Source: Cupriavidus nantongensis
GTDB taxonomy: Bacteria; Pseudomonadota; Gammaproteobacteria; Burkholderiales; Burkholderiaceae
Direction: 5' to 3'
NCBI RefSeq assembly: GCF_001598055.1
Contig: NZ_CP014845.1
Location: forward strand, 1,860,001-1,924,000
DNA length: 64,000 nucleotides
The notes beneath the pieces are model-generated. The model searched no databases, was not told where the DNA came from, and saw only the letters and a program-made list of their open reading frames with translations. This document shows, piece by piece, positions 26,390 to 34,743 of the stretch. Each line of letters starts with the position of its first letter. The first letter of the stretch is position 1. The position numbers and the translations under genes were made by a program.

Positions 26390-27673
26390 ATGAGACTTGA
26401 AACCCTTGCCGTCCATGGCGGCTATTCGCCAGACCCCACCACGCGCGCGGTGGCCGTGCCGATCTACCAGACCGTGGCCTACGCCTTCGATAACGCGCAG
26501 CATGGCGCCGACCTGTTCGACCTGAAGGTGGCCGGCAACATCTACAGCCGCATCATGAACCCGACCAACGACGTGCTCGAGCAGCGCCTGGCCGCGCTCG
26601 AGGGCGGCGTGGGCGCGCTGGCGCTGGCATCCGGCATGGCGGCGATCACCTATGCGATCCAGACCATTGCCGAGGCCGGCGACAACATCGTCTCGTCGAG
26701 CCAGCTTTACGGCGGCACCTACAACCTGCTGGCGCACACGCTGCCGCAGTCCGGCATCGAGACCCGCTTTGCCGATGGCCGCAATCCGGCCAGCTTCGGC
26801 GACCTGATCGATGCGCGCACCAAGGCCGTGTTTGTCGAGTCAGTGGGCAATCCGCTTGGCAACGTGGTCGATATCGCGGCGATCGCGCGCGTCGCGCACA
26901 ACCACGGCGTGCCGCTGATCGTCGATAACACGGTGCCCTCGCCCTACCTGTGCCGGCCATTCGAGCATGGCGCCGACATCGTCGTGCATTCGCTGACGAA
27001 GTACCTGGGCGGCCACGGCAACAGCGTCGGCGGCGCCATCGTCGACAGCGGCAAGTTCCCGTGGGCGCAGCACAAGGAGCGCTTCCGCCGCCTGAACGAG
27101 CCGGACGTGTCGTACCACGGCGTGGTCTATACCGAAGCGCTGGGGCCGGCCGCCTATATCGGGCGCGCGCGCGTGGTGCCGCTGCGCAATACCGGCGCGG
27201 CGCTGTCGCCGTTCAACGCCTTCCTGATCCTGCAGGGCATCGAGACCCTGGCACTGCGGCTGGACCGCATCACCGACAACGCGCTGGCGATCGCGCGCCA
27301 CCTGCAGCAGCACGCCAAGGTGGCATGGGTCAATTTTGCCGGCCTGCCGGACCACCCCGACCACGCGCTGGTGCAGCAATACCTGGGCGGCCGCGGGCCC
27401 GGCATCCTGTCGTTCGGGCTGAAGCAGGGCGGCGAGGGCGGTCGTGAAGGCGGCGCGCGCTTCCTCGATGCGCTGCAGCTGTTCACGCGGCTGGTCAATA
27501 TCGGCGATGCCAAGTCGCTGGCCACCCACCCGGCGTCGACCACGCACCGCCAGCTCAACGCCGAAGAACTGCAGGCCGCCGGCGTCAGCGAAGACATGGT
27601 GCGGCTGTCGATCGGCATCGAGCATATCGACGACCTGATCGAAGACCTGAACCGCGCGCTGGCCGCGGCCTGA
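26390..27673 (+). CDS. metY: O-acetylhomoserine sulfhydrylase (MetY)
   Basis: 427 residues, the usual length of MetY. It is a PLP enzyme of the Cys/Met-metabolism family that makes homocysteine from O-acetylhomoserine and sulfide. The PLP lysine is in [11 protein letters not shown]. Other family segments are [24 protein letters not shown] (key VHGGY and PIYQT), [22 protein letters not shown] and [13 protein letters not shown]. The GAGAAGAAGAGAG tract upstream is a plentiful ribosome site and supports ATG 26390. It lies 232 bases after the monooxygenase, so it may have its own promoter, but in context it would incorporate sulfur released by the island. No SAM riboswitch was recognised upstream. 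Confidence 0.93.
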   Translation: MRLETLAVHGGYSPDPTTRAVAVPIYQTVAYAFDNAQHGADLFDLKVAGNIYSRIMNPTNDVLEQRLAALEGGVGALALASGMAAITYAIQTIAEAGDNIVSSSQLYGGTYNLLAHTLPQSGIETRFADGRNPASFGDLIDARTKAVFVESVGNPLGNVVDIAAIARVAHNHGVPLIVDNTVPSPYLCRPFEHGADIVVHSLTKYLGGHGNSVGGAIVDSGKFPWAQHKERFRRLNEPDVSYHGVVYTEALGPAAYIGRARVVPLRNTGAALSPFNAFLILQGIETLALRLDRITDNALAIARHLQQHAKVAWVNFAGLPDHPDHALVQQYLGGRGPGILSFGLKQGGEGGREGGARFLDALQLFTRLVNIGDAKSLATHPASTTHRQLNAEELQAAGVSEDMVRLSIGIEHIDDLIEDLNRALAAA

Positions 27674-27703
27674 CCTCCCGCCCCAGCCCATCCGATACCG
27701 CCG

Positions 27704-27725
27704 GTTTGCTCCCCTCTCCCGCCCG
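27704..27725. repeat. REP-like hairpin repeat, left half (split by the IS element)
   Basis: The sequence from CGGTTTGCTCCCC to CTCCCGCCCG matches the reverse complement of the repeat at 38153-38205. The other half begins at 28984. The IS481-type element sits in the hairpin loop. Confidence 0.85.
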
Positions 27726-28983
27726 CTGTATGGACCGGGGACATGGGTAACACATGTGCCGGGACATGGGTAACAGTCCAGTCTCCAGTTTAATAGACCT
27801 GCTGTAGGTCTATTGTGGCCACCTTTTGATGGCAGAAGTAGACGTCAAAGGTGCCGTCCAGGTCCACGCGAGGGCGCAATGCTACGGGCGTTCCGATCAA
27901 GGCTCGTCCGACCCGGAACGTCTTTCCCCGGAAGCAGATGCGCCCACCGTCGCCTACCTTTCGCACGATGTCATCGCTGTCGTACTCGATAGGCGGGAGT
28001 TCGCGCGGCATCGCCCGTGGACTAGGCGCATAGCGGCTTGCGGGTGTCTCCATATCCAGCGCGTGGTGTGGGCGCTTGAAGTTGTACACGTGGCGCCAAT
28101 GGCTGAAGTGATGCTGCGCATCATCCAGATCCCGGAAGCGCTGGTTGGCCAGCAGCTCTGCCTGCATGGTTCGATGGAAGCGCTCGTCCTTGCCGTTGGT
28201 CTGAGGATGGCCAGGTCGGCTATGACTGAGCCGCACGCCCAGGCGAATCAGCCAGGCGCCCAGCGTGGTTAACGCACGAGGCACTGGAGAACCCCAGGGC
28301 GGGCCGTTGTCTGCATTGATCCGCTCGGGCAGCCCATAGCGCGCAAAAGCCTTCGCTAACGCTTCTTGTACGGATTCAAACTGTTCGTTGCCCAAGGCCC
28401 TGAGCAGCACATTGAACCGGGAGTGATCGTCCAAGACCGTGAGCGGGTGGCACCTCTGCGTGTCGGTCGCGAAGTGACCTTTGAAGTCAATTTGCCATAG
28501 TGCATTGGGCCGGTCGTGCTCGAAGCGCTGCCATGCTGTCGCGGCCGCGCTGGCGGCCGGATCGATCAAGCCATGGCGGCGCAGCACCCAATTGACTGTA
28601 CTCGGGGCGATCTGGAGGCGGTGGTCGCGCTCCAGCACGTGTGCGATCTTGCGGGCGCCCCAGGCCGAATGTTCGGCTCGAATCGCTAGCACGCGCTCTT
28701 CGACGGCAGCTGGAGTTCGACCGGGAGAGCTATGTGGACGCCGAGTTCGGTCGTCCAGATCCTCTCGATTCAACCACTTGTAACCGGTCTTGCGACTGAT
28801 GCAGAAGCGGCGGCAAAGCTCCGCAATGTTGGCGTCCGCCTGGCGTGCCAGGCGGACGAACTCTTCTCTTTGCTGCTTCACGGTGGTTTGGCTCCAGGGC
28901 AACGTTATCCTCCCGCTGACTAAGCGGGAAAAGTGTTACCCATGTCCTGGCACACCTGTTACCTATGTCCCCGGTCTATACAG
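27726..28983. mobile_element. IS481-family insertion sequence, 1258 bp, apparently intact
   Basis: The ends are imperfect inverted repeats of about 50 bp with five mismatches, beginning CTGTATGGACCGGGGACAT on the left and CTGTATAGACCGGGGACAT on the right. Each end holds two copies of a GGACATGGGTAACA-like word, which probably bind transposase. One uninterrupted transposase gene fills the element on the minus strand. The four bases CCCG flank both sides (27722-27725 and 28984-28987) as a target duplication. Joining the flanks restores a REP-like hairpin, so the insertion site is exactly known and the insertion is probably fairly recent. Confidence 0.93.
27790..28902 (-). CDS. IS481-family transposase (DDE integrase fold)
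   Basis: 370 residues. The N-terminal HTH (NIAELCRRFCISRKTGYKW) recognises the ends. The integrase core carries the three acidic residues: WQIDFKGHF (first Asp), INADNGPPWGS (second Asp) and PQTNGKDERFHRT (Glu). The start is a TTG with a good GGGAGGA five bases upstream, giving the MPWSQTT start common in this family. GTG 24 bases further in is an alternative. There is no frameshift or internal stop, so the enzyme may be active. Confidence 0.94.
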   Translation of the reverse strand: MPWSQTTVKQQREEFVRLARQADANIAELCRRFCISRKTGYKWLNREDLDDRTRRPHSSPGRTPAAVEERVLAIRAEHSAWGARKIAHVLERDHRLQIAPSTVNWVLRRHGLIDPAASAAATAWQRFEHDRPNALWQIDFKGHFATDTQRCHPLTVLDDHSRFNVLLRALGNEQFESVQEALAKAFARYGLPERINADNGPPWGSPVPRALTTLGAWLIRLGVRLSHSRPGHPQTNGKDERFHRTMQAELLANQRFRDLDDAQHHFSHWRHVYNFKRPHHALDMETPASRYAPSPRAMPRELPPIEYDSDDIVRKVGDGGRICFRGKTFRVGRALIGTPVALRPRVDLDGTFDVYFCHQKVATIDLQQVY

Positions 28984-29019
28984 CCCGCGGGAGAGGGGCC
29001 GGGGGAGAGGGCAGGCGCT
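28984..29019. repeat. REP-like hairpin repeat, right half (split by the IS element)
   Basis: CCCGCGGGAGAGGGGCCGGG and the following GGAGAGGGCAGG complete the repeat started at 27704. The duplicated CCCG lies at its left border. Confidence 0.85.
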
Positions 29020-29031
29020 CGCACTACCCCA

Positions 29032-30003
29032 TCACCTCACCTCATCCCCGCCATGCCGCTTGCCCCGCGCCTCCAGCACGAAATAGCTCACCGCCCCGAT
29101 CATCAACGGAATCAGGTAATACAACGCCCGATACGCGATCAGCGCAGCGAGCAGCAGGCCGTGCGGCACCTGGTCGCCCAGCATGGTCAGGAACACGGTC
29201 TCGATCACGCCCAACCCGCCGGGGATGCGCACCACCACGCCCGCCAGCCCCGACGCCAGCAGCACGCCCAGCACCGTGAAGTAGGTCGCATGCGTATGCA
29301 GCAGCGCGTACAGGATCGCGCCCATCGACATCCAGTGGGCCGCCGACAGCGCGCATTGCAACGCCGCGAAGCGCACCGTGGGCACATAGATGTCGTGGTC
29401 GCGCACGGTGCGGTGGCGGCCGTGCCAGAGCGCGCATGCGGCCAGGTAGGCGGCCGGGATCGCCAGCATCAGCATGCCCAGCACCCGCGTCAGCGCCGCG
29501 GGAATGCCCCACTCCAGCGGCAGCACTACCAGTTCGCCGGCGAGGATGGCGCCCGCCAGCACCGCATAGCCGAGCCAGTTGGTCGTCACCACCACCACGA
29601 ACAGGCTCCAGATCTGCGGCGCGCTCAGCCCCGCGCGCGAGTACAACCGGTAGCGCACGCCCGCGCCGCCCAGCGTGGCGCCAAGGTTGAGGCTGAGCGT
29701 GTAGCTGACATAGGAGATCGCCATCACGCGGCGCAGCGGCAGCGGGTGCCCGGCATAGCGGCAGCCGAGCACGTCGAACTGGCTGTACAGCAGCCCGCTC
29801 AGTGCCACGAAGCCGGCCGCCGGCAGCAGCGTGCGCGCGTTGAAGCCGCGCAGCGCTTCCAGCACCGCGTCCCAGTCGATGGTGCCCAGCTTGCGCGCGA
29901 TCAGCGCCAACACGGCGGCAATGAACAGGATGCCGATGGCACGGCGCCAGGCCGGCCAGTGCGCATGCTGGCGGATGGCGGTCAGGGCTTCGGCGCCCGT
30001 CAT
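29032..30003 (-). CDS. ybhN: YbhN-like membrane protein (UPF0104/lysylphosphatidylglycerol synthase TM family)
   Basis: 323 residues with about eight membrane segments. The family segments LGATLGGAGVRYRLY and VVVRIPGGLGVIETVFL are visible. In E. coli ybhN, clsB (ybhO) and ybhP form an operon. The same pairing is seen here: the start codon of this gene overlaps the stop of the clsB gene by ATGA. The exact function of YbhN is not settled; a role in lipid handling is inferred from the partner gene and from the relation to MprF-type transmembrane domains. Confidence 0.83.
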   Translation of the reverse strand: MTGAEALTAIRQHAHWPAWRRAIGILFIAAVLALIARKLGTIDWDAVLEALRGFNARTLLPAAGFVALSGLLYSQFDVLGCRYAGHPLPLRRVMAISYVSYTLSLNLGATLGGAGVRYRLYSRAGLSAPQIWSLFVVVVTTNWLGYAVLAGAILAGELVVLPLEWGIPAALTRVLGMLMLAIPAAYLAACALWHGRHRTVRDHDIYVPTVRFAALQCALSAAHWMSMGAILYALLHTHATYFTVLGVLLASGLAGVVVRIPGGLGVIETVFLTMLGDQVPHGLLLAALIAYRALYYLIPLMIGAVSYFVLEARGKRHGGDEVR

Positions 30004-31235
30004 TCCGCGCCTCCGCGCAACACCACCACGCGCCGCGCGTTGCGCCGCCCGCCCGGCATCGGCTGCACCAGCCGCGGCGCATGCGCCGGCAGCCAGCCCG
30101 CCCACGCCGGGAAGCGCCGCAGGAAGTGGAACATCAGCGTCGCGCCCAGCGCATCGAGGCGGTTGCGCGGCGACTTCAGACCCGGCGGCACCGCGCGGCA
30201 GCGCGCGCCGATCAGCGCTTCCAGCTGGCCGCGCAGGTGGCGTGCAAAGGCTTGATCGTGGATCACCAGATTGGCCTCGAGGTTCAGCGACAGGCTCAGC
30301 GGATCGAGATTGCTGGAGCCGACCGTGGCCCAGTTGTCGTCGACCACTGCGACCTTGCCGTGGAAGGGCCGCTCGACGTATTCGAGGATCTGTACGCCGG
30401 CGTCCTGCAGGTGTGCGTAGAGCAGGCCGCCGGCGCGCGCCACCCACGGCATGTCGGGCTTGCCCTGCAATAGCAGCCGCACCCGCACGCCGCGCGCGGC
30501 GGCCTCGCACAGCGCATGCAGCAGCCGGTAGCCCGGCAGGAAGTACGCGTTGGCAATGATGACCTCGCGCCGCGCCGCGCGGATCGCGTCCAGGTAGGCA
30601 AACTCGATGTCGTTGCGGTGGCGGTGGTTGTCGCGCGTGACCAGGCTCGCGCGTGCGCTTTGCATGCGCGGTTTCGGCTCGTCGCCTTCGGCCACAGGCC
30701 CGGGCATGGGCGGCGTCGGCGAGCAGGCGCCTGGCATCGCGCGCACCAGAAAGTCGTGCACCTGGCGCGCGCAGGGTCCGCGGATTTCCACCGCATAGTC
30801 CTGCTTGGCGAGCGGCCCGTACTGGTACAGGTGCTGCGCCGAGAAATTGAGGCCGCCGACGAACGCCACCTCGGCATCGACGGCGATCAGCTTGCGGTGC
30901 ATGCGCCGGAAGATATGCGTGCGCACACCGAACAGCCGCGGCCGCGGCGAGAATGTGCAGAACTGCACGCCTGCGTCGACCAGCCCCGCGATAAAGGCCG
31001 GCGACAGGTCATGCGAGCCGAAGCCGTCCACCGTCAGCGCCACGCGCACGCCGCGGCGTGCGGCCGCGAGCAGGGCCGCGTGCAATTTGTGGCCTACCTC
31101 GTCTTCAAACAGGATAAAAGTTTCCAGCAGTACGCTTTGGCGCGCGCGCGCAATGGCGTCGAACACGCACGGAAAATACTCCTCGCCGTTCTCCAGCAGG
31201 CGGAAGTGGTCGGAAGCAGAAAGCAGCGGTGTCAT
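30000..31235 (-). CDS. clsB: Cardiolipin synthase B (phospholipase D family)
   Basis: 411 residues with two HKD motifs: HRKLIAVDAEVAFVGGLN (about residues 115-132) and HGKVAVVDDNWATVGSSNLD (about 285-304), as expected for PLD-type cardiolipin synthases. There are no N-terminal membrane helices, which fits ClsB rather than ClsA. It makes cardiolipin from phosphatidylglycerol and another phospholipid at the inner membrane. It is translationally coupled to ybhN, and a small membrane-anchored protein is encoded 54 bases upstream. Confidence 0.88.
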   Translation of the reverse strand: MTPLLSASDHFRLLENGEEYFPCVFDAIARARQSVLLETFILFEDEVGHKLHAALLAAARRGVRVALTVDGFGSHDLSPAFIAGLVDAGVQFCTFSPRPRLFGVRTHIFRRMHRKLIAVDAEVAFVGGLNFSAQHLYQYGPLAKQDYAVEIRGPCARQVHDFLVRAMPGACSPTPPMPGPVAEGDEPKPRMQSARASLVTRDNHRHRNDIEFAYLDAIRAARREVIIANAYFLPGYRLLHALCEAAARGVRVRLLLQGKPDMPWVARAGGLLYAHLQDAGVQILEYVERPFHGKVAVVDDNWATVGSSNLDPLSLSLNLEANLVIHDQAFARHLRGQLEALIGARCRAVPPGLKSPRNRLDALGATLMFHFLRRFPAWAGWLPAHAPRLVQPMPGGRRNARRVVVLRGGAE

Positions 31236-31289
31236 GGCCGGCGAATCGCCGCAAACACCATGCCAGCGAAAACCCCACGCCAGCCGCAG

Positions 31290-31646
31290 CTAAACCCGGC
31301 GACGGCCGCGCCGCCAGCGCGCCAGCACTGCGGCGGCCAGCGCACCAGCAACCAGCCCCGCGATGAAGATCGCCACCGCCATGCCACTCCATGCGCCCCC
31401 GCCAGCATCGTCGGCGCCGCCGCGCGCCAGCGGCGCGAGCGACTGCCAGTCGGCGGCGGTGAACTGGGTCATCGCGGGCGCGCCATCCAGGCCGTACACG
31501 CAGACCTCGCCGCCCGGCAGCTTGCAAAAGCGCGCCGGCGGACAGCTGCGCAGGATGGCCTGGGTCTCGCCCTCGCCGCAGCGGGCGCCGGCGCTGCGCA
31601 GCACCTGGATGGTGACGTCGGGATGCTTGGTCAGTTGTTCGGGCAT
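31290..31646 (-). CDS. Small hypothetical protein with a C-terminal membrane anchor
   Basis: 118 residues, started at ATG 31646 behind a good GGGAGG. The N-terminal half has four Cys (GARCGEGE, RSCPPARFCKLPGGEVCVYG) that could form two disulfides or a metal site. The C-terminal half ends in a membrane helix (about 88-110) followed by RWRRGRRRV, so the N-terminus probably faces the periplasm. It is on the same strand as clsB-ybhN and 54 bases upstream, so it may be part of the operon. No family was recognised. Confidence 0.62.
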   Translation of the reverse strand: MPEQLTKHPDVTIQVLRSAGARCGEGETQAILRSCPPARFCKLPGGEVCVYGLDGAPAMTQFTAADWQSLAPLARGGADDAGGGAWSGMAVAIFIAGLVAGALAAAVLARWRRGRRRV

Positions 31647-31829
31647 GGCGGCCTCCCAGCGCTTGCAAACGGATGACGCGTGACGCGTTCCTACAGCGTA
31701 GGCCTTATTCCGCGCGGGCATATCGCCATGCGTAAACGCTCGTTCGTCTATTGGCCGCTTTTCCATACAATGGCCCGACGCCACGGCGCGACGCCGCGGC
31801 CACACCACCACATCAAAGGGGAGCATCCG

Positions 31830-32651
31830 ATGCAATACGGGAAATTCGGCCTGGCCGCGCGGCTGGCGGCAGCCGTGCTGGCGCTGGGCGTGATGCAAGG
31901 CGCAGGCGCGGCCGATCCGGACAAGAAGGAAATCCGCTTCGGCGCCACCGCCGGCCCGTATGCCGACCAGATCCGCTATGGCGTCAAGCCGGTGCTGGAA
32001 CAGCGCGGCTACAAGGTCACCATCGTCGAGTTCAGCGACTACGTGCAGCCCAACCTGGCGCTGGCCGACGGCGCCATCGACGCCAACGCCTTCCAGCACG
32101 TGGCCTACCTGAAGAAGTTCTCGGCCGACCGCAAGCTGGCGCTGAGCGACGTGATCCAGGTACCGACCGCGCCGATCGGCATCTACAGCCGCAAGCACAA
32201 GGCGCTGGCCGAGGTGAAGCCGGGCAACACCGTGTCGCTGCCGAACGATCCGACCAACCTGGCGCGCGCCATCGCCATCCTGCAGCAAATCGGCTGGGTC
32301 ACGCTCAAGCCCGGCACCGACCCGATCCGCGCCAGCGAGCGCGATATCGATACCAACCCGCACAAGCTCAAGCTGGTCCAGCTCGAAGCCGCGCAGCTGC
32401 CGCGTTCGCTCGACGATGTCGACTATGCTTTCGTCAACGGCAACTATGCGCTGGCCTCGGGCCTGAAGCTGACCTCGGCGCTGGCGCTGGAGAAGATTCC
32501 GGATTACTACATGAACCTGGTCGCGGTGAAGACCGCCGACCTGAACAAGCCCTTCGTCAGGGACATCCGCGAGGCCTACCAGTCCGCCCAGTTCAAGGCG
32601 GTGACGCAACAGCGCTTTGCCGGCTTCGTGCCGCCGCCGTACCAGCGCTGA
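31830..32651 (+). CDS. MetQ/NlpA-family substrate-binding protein
   Basis: 273 residues with a Sec signal peptide (about 1-27, ending GAGA). There is no Cys at the cleavage site, so it is a soluble periplasmic protein rather than the usual lipoprotein. Family features are IRFGATAGPYADQI, VQPNLALADGAIDANAFQH, VSLPNDPTNLARAI and DDVDYAFVNGNYA. Relatives bind methionine for the MetNI importer. No permease or ATPase gene lies beside it, so it is an orphan that must use a transporter encoded elsewhere. The methionine ligand is an inference. Confidence 0.85.
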   Translation: MQYGKFGLAARLAAAVLALGVMQGAGAADPDKKEIRFGATAGPYADQIRYGVKPVLEQRGYKVTIVEFSDYVQPNLALADGAIDANAFQHVAYLKKFSADRKLALSDVIQVPTAPIGIYSRKHKALAEVKPGNTVSLPNDPTNLARAIAILQQIGWVTLKPGTDPIRASERDIDTNPHKLKLVQLEAAQLPRSLDDVDYAFVNGNYALASGLKLTSALALEKIPDYYMNLVAVKTADLNKPFVRDIREAYQSAQFKAVTQQRFAGFVPPPYQR

Positions 32652-32769
32652 GGCCCGGCCCCGCATTGTTCTGGTTTCCTGGATGATCTATCCAGTCGCC
32701 GCCGATTTATTCCGCAGTTGCGGCCGCCTAAGCTGAAGCCTCCTTCGACGCATCCACAGGAGAGTTTCC

Positions 32770-33543
32770 ATGGCTGACCATTCCATCCGCGGCAAGGTCG
32801 CGCTGATCACCGGCGGCGCCAAGAACCTGGGCGGGCTGATCGCGCGCGACCTGGCCACCCAGGGCGCGCGGGCCATCGCCATCCACTACAACAGCGCGGC
32901 CTCGCGTGCCGATGCCGAGGCCACGGTGCGGGCACTGCAGGCAAGCGGCGCCCAGGCGGTGGCGCTGCAGGCCGACCTGACCAGCGCGGGCGCGGTCGAG
33001 CGCTTGTTTGCCGATGCCGTGGCCGCGGTGGGCCGTCCCGATATCGCCATCAACACGGTGGGCAAGGTGCTGAAGAAACCGTTCGCCGAGATCAGCGAGG
33101 CCGAGTACGACGAGATGTCGGCCGTCAACGCCAAGAGCGCCTTCTTCTTCCTGAAGGAAGCCGGCCGCCACGTCAACGACCACGGCAAGATCGTGACGCT
33201 GGTGACCTCGCTGCTGGGCGCGTTCACGCCCTTCTATGCCGCCTATGCCGGCACCAAGGCGCCGGTCGAACACTTTACCCGCGCCGCGGCCAAGGAGTTC
33301 GGCGCGCGCGGCATCTCGGTGACCGCGGTAGGACCCGGCCCGATGGACACGCCGTTCTTCTACGGCCAGGAAGGCGACGACGCCGTGGCCTATCACAAGA
33401 GCGCGGCCGCGCTGTCGCCGTTCTCGCCGACGGGACTGACGCATATCGAGGATGTGGTGCCCTTTATCCGCCATCTGGTCAGCGACGGCTGGTGGATCAC
33501 CGGCCAGACCATCCTGATCAACGGCGGCTACACCACCAAGTAA
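32770..33543 (+). CDS. Short-chain dehydrogenase/reductase (SDR)
   Basis: 257 residues. The Rossmann motif reads TGGAKNLGG, with Asn in place of the usual second Gly, and the NNAG motif reads NTVG. The catalytic Ser region (VTSLLGAF) and YAGTK (Tyr and Lys) are present, and the C-terminus GQTILINGGY is typical. It is therefore a divergent but probably active NAD(P)H oxidoreductase of unknown substrate. A GGAGAG lies about eight bases upstream of the ATG. A LysR gene follows on the same strand after 80 bases. Confidence 0.88.
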   Translation: MADHSIRGKVALITGGAKNLGGLIARDLATQGARAIAIHYNSAASRADAEATVRALQASGAQAVALQADLTSAGAVERLFADAVAAVGRPDIAINTVGKVLKKPFAEISEAEYDEMSAVNAKSAFFFLKEAGRHVNDHGKIVTLVTSLLGAFTPFYAAYAGTKAPVEHFTRAAAKEFGARGISVTAVGPGPMDTPFFYGQEGDDAVAYHKSAAALSPFSPTGLTHIEDVVPFIRHLVSDGWWITGQTILINGGYTTK

Positions 33544-33623
33544 GAAGCAAGCCACCACGCAGGCCCCCGCTCCGATGTGCGCACGCATTGCAGGTATGCT
33601 TGCGCCATCGACGAGCGAGGCAT

Positions 33624-34532
33624 ATGGACAGATTCGACCAGTACCGCGTATTCCTGCAGGTGGCCGAGATGGGCAGCTTCATCAAGGCCGCGCATGCGCT
33701 CGGGCTGCCGCGCGCGTCGGTGTCGGCGGCGGTGCAGGGCCTCGAGGCCCAGGTCGGCACGCGGCTGCTGCACCGGACCACGCGGCAGGTGCGGCTGAGC
33801 GCCGACGGCGCGCAATTGCTGGAGCGATTGCGCCCGCTGCTGGCCGAGGTCGAGGATATCGACCAGCTGTTCCAGGCCGGCCAGCGCCAGGCCAGCGGCC
33901 GTCTTAACGTCGATATGCCGAGCCGCATCGCGCGCCGGCTGGTGGCACCTGCGCTACCCGCCCTGCTGCGGCGCCATCCGCGGCTGCAGCTGTCGCTCGG
34001 TTCCAGCGACCGCGCCATCGACCTGGTGCAGGAGGGCGTGGACTGCGCGGTGCGTTTCGGAGTGCTGGCCGACAGCAGCCTGGTGGTAAGGCCGCTGGGC
34101 CGGATCGCGCTGGTCAACTGCGCCAGCCCCTCCTATCTGCGCGAACATGGCGAACCCCGGCATCCGTCCGACCTGCGCCGCGGCCACCTTGCGGTGGGCT
34201 ACGCCAGCCCGCGCACCGGCCGCGACCTGCCATGGGAATTCCTCGATGCCGATGGCAGCGCGCGCGAGGCCGAGGTGGCAACCCGTGTCTCGGTCAACAA
34301 TGCCGAGAGCTATATCGCCTGCTGCCTCGCCGGCATCGGGCTGATCCAGATCCCGCGCTTCGACGTGCAGCACCTGCTCGACACCGGGCAGCTGCTGGAA
34401 GTCATGCCCGACTGGCGTCCGGCGAGCATGCCGGTGTCGCTGCTCTATCCGCACCGCCGCCAGCGCTCGGCACGGCTTGCGGTATTCCTGGAGTGGTTCC
34501 GCGCGCTGATGCAGCCGCACCTCGAAGCCTGA
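33624..34532 (+). CDS. LysR-family transcriptional regulator
   Basis: 302 residues, complete. The HTH (residues about 3-60: VFLQVAEMGSFIKAAHALGL, SVSAAVQGLEAQVGTRLLHRTTR) is followed by the effector domain (about 90-298). It lies between the SDR gene and the 2-oxoacid dehydrogenase operon, all on the plus strand. An inverted GCATTTG repeat downstream (34556-34605) lies in the promoter region of that operon and is a possible target. Regulation of the SDR gene is the alternative. Confidence 0.9.
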   Translation: MDRFDQYRVFLQVAEMGSFIKAAHALGLPRASVSAAVQGLEAQVGTRLLHRTTRQVRLSADGAQLLERLRPLLAEVEDIDQLFQAGQRQASGRLNVDMPSRIARRLVAPALPALLRRHPRLQLSLGSSDRAIDLVQEGVDCAVRFGVLADSSLVVRPLGRIALVNCASPSYLREHGEPRHPSDLRRGHLAVGYASPRTGRDLPWEFLDADGSAREAEVATRVSVNNAESYIACCLAGIGLIQIPRFDVQHLLDTGQLLEVMPDWRPASMPVSLLYPHRRQRSARLAVFLEWFRALMQPHLEA

Positions 34533-34555
34533 GCGGCGGCCCGCGCGGACATCGC

Positions 34556-34605
34556 GCATTTGTGCGCAGCAAGACGATTTTGCGCCGCGCCGGCCGCGCA
34601 AATGC
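34556..34605. promoter_or_regulatory. Inverted GCATTTG element upstream of the 2-oxoacid dehydrogenase operon
   Basis: GCATTTG at 34556-34562 faces CAAATGC at 34599-34605, with G/C-rich arms (GTGCGC and CGCG) inside. It lies about 140 bases upstream of the E1alpha start, in a stretch without genes, and could bind a dimeric regulator. No bound factor is known. Confidence 0.35.
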
Positions 34606-34743
34606 CCTACACTCAAGCTCAAGTCCCCCGCGCCCAAAAAGCACGGCAGGGATCACAACGCGATCATTGCCGCGGAGGGCTGCGAAGATCCTCGCCCCGT
34701 TCCGCGCGGATCCTGTCGAGACAACCGCATCGAGAGACCTGCC

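Noticed and set aside
31680..31829. Frame extending the MetQ-like gene upstream to 31680
   Set aside because: The ATG at 31830 follows a GGGGAG and gives a proper signal peptide. The extension has no signal-like features and crosses the probable promoter.
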